23,362 nucleotides of DNA from positions 1 to 23,362 of the forward strand of contig DZCR01000039.1 in assembly GCA_022736495.1 (NCBI GenBank), given 5' to 3'. Of the stretch, positions 23,050 through 23,362 are shown piece after piece. Position numbers and translations under genes: made by a program. The notes beneath the pieces were generated by a model. The model had not been told where the DNA came from, made no database searches, and was given only the letters and a program-made list of their open reading frames with translations. This stretch comes from Desulfobacca acetoxidans. Its GTDB lineage: Bacteria > Desulfobacterota > Desulfobaccia > Desulfobaccales > 0-14-0-80-60-11. The first letter of the stretch is position 1. Each line of letters opens with the position of its first letter.

Positions 23050-23196
23050 GCCTCTGGCCCGCGGATTTGTGAATATTGGTACAGGCCTACCGCCTGCCAA
23101 ACACAGCGGCGATTAACTCGGAGGATCATTCCCTGGCCCAAAGGTTCCAAAAACCATGATTGGGATTTGAAACAGCAATGCATAAAATTTACGAAG
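23050..23196. other. Non-coding stretch between the serA-operon promoter and the possible IS end
   Basis: Together with 22953-23049 and the start of the possible IS element, this makes about 360 bp without a gene. No open frame, RNA gene or convincing repeat was seen in this part. Confidence 0.5.
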
Positions 23197-23362
23197 GAGC
23201 CTCTTGCAAAAGTCTTTTTAGTTAGGGTTGATTTTTTGAAAGATTAAGCCTCATCGGCGCTCCTGTGCTAAGGTGAATTGAGCAGAAACACCGCAGCCTG
23301 GGAGGGAGCCGATGAAGCTTAAAGAAGCAGTATCATGGTTAACCGGAACTTTGCAACGGAAT
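23197..23362 (+). mobile_element. Possible left end of an insertion sequence, cut by window edge
   Basis: GAGCCTCTTGCAAAAG (from 23197) resembles the terminal repeats of some bacterial insertion sequences, by memory rather than by search. About 100 bp further in, a well-started open frame runs off the window. The opposite end, its inverted repeat and any target duplication are outside the window, so the assignment is tentative. Confidence 0.35.
23312..23362 (+). CDS. Start of an unidentified gene (17 codons visible), possibly a transposase
   Basis: ATG at 23312 follows GGAGGGAG (GGAGG at 23301-23305, 6 nt spacing), an excellent ribosome site. The frame reads MKLKEAVSWLTGTLQRN and stays open to the window edge. 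Too little is visible to name a family. The leading IS-end-like sequence and the amphipathic N-terminus would fit a transposase, but this is inference. Confidence 0.45.
   Translation, partial: MKLKEAVSWLTGTLQRN

Overview
The window looks like a chromosomal segment of a GC-rich anaerobic bacterium, most likely a Desulfobacterota (deltaproteobacterial) sulfate reducer or syntroph. This is inferred from an 11-gene complex I operon lacking nuoEFG, a DUF1844 protein, and a serA-aminotransferase pair. No rRNA, tRNA or CRISPR array was seen.

Layout. (1) 1-2450: the 3' part of a nucleotide-sugar 6-dehydrogenase gene (+) converges on a phosphomannomutase gene manB (-); both fit surface polysaccharide precursor supply. 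(2) 2680-3754: a small 84-aa protein of unknown function and a creatininase-family metal amidohydrolase, both on the minus strand. (3) 3755-4178: a 424-bp AT-rich regulatory region with six GTTAA units and two sigma-70-like promoters reading right. (4) 4179-13913: nuoABCDHIJKLMN, tightly packed, closed by a strong terminator at 13933-13976. (5) 14027-15061: a stand-alone sigma-54 activator (-) next to a very AT-rich island. (6) 15251-18333 (-): a conserved-looking 162-aa protein, pth, prs and ispE. (7) 18396-19643 (-): an AT-rich gene for a membrane-anchored SGNH-type protein, probably acquired. (8) 19757-22952 (-): DUF1844 protein, serA and a class V aminotransferase, read from a near-consensus promoter at 23021-23049. 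(9) The right edge holds the first 17 codons of a gene that may be a transposase, preceded by an IS-end-like sequence.

How the genes work together. The nuo cluster encodes the quinone-reducing, proton-pumping core of complex I (peripheral B, C, D, I; membrane A, H, J, K, L, M, N). It has no NADH-oxidising module, so electrons must enter from another donor such as ferredoxin or an unlinked module. IspE, Prs and Pth are housekeeping (isoprenoids, PRPP, tRNA recycling). SerA with the class V aminotransferase suggests serine/glycine metabolism.

The most unusual observation is that NuoM has leucine (residue 226) where antiporter-like subunits normally carry the conserved TM7 lysine. NuoL (K231) and NuoN (K212) in the same operon keep it. 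No clearly new multi-gene system was recognised; the rest is mostly ordinary core genome with a few accessory insertions.
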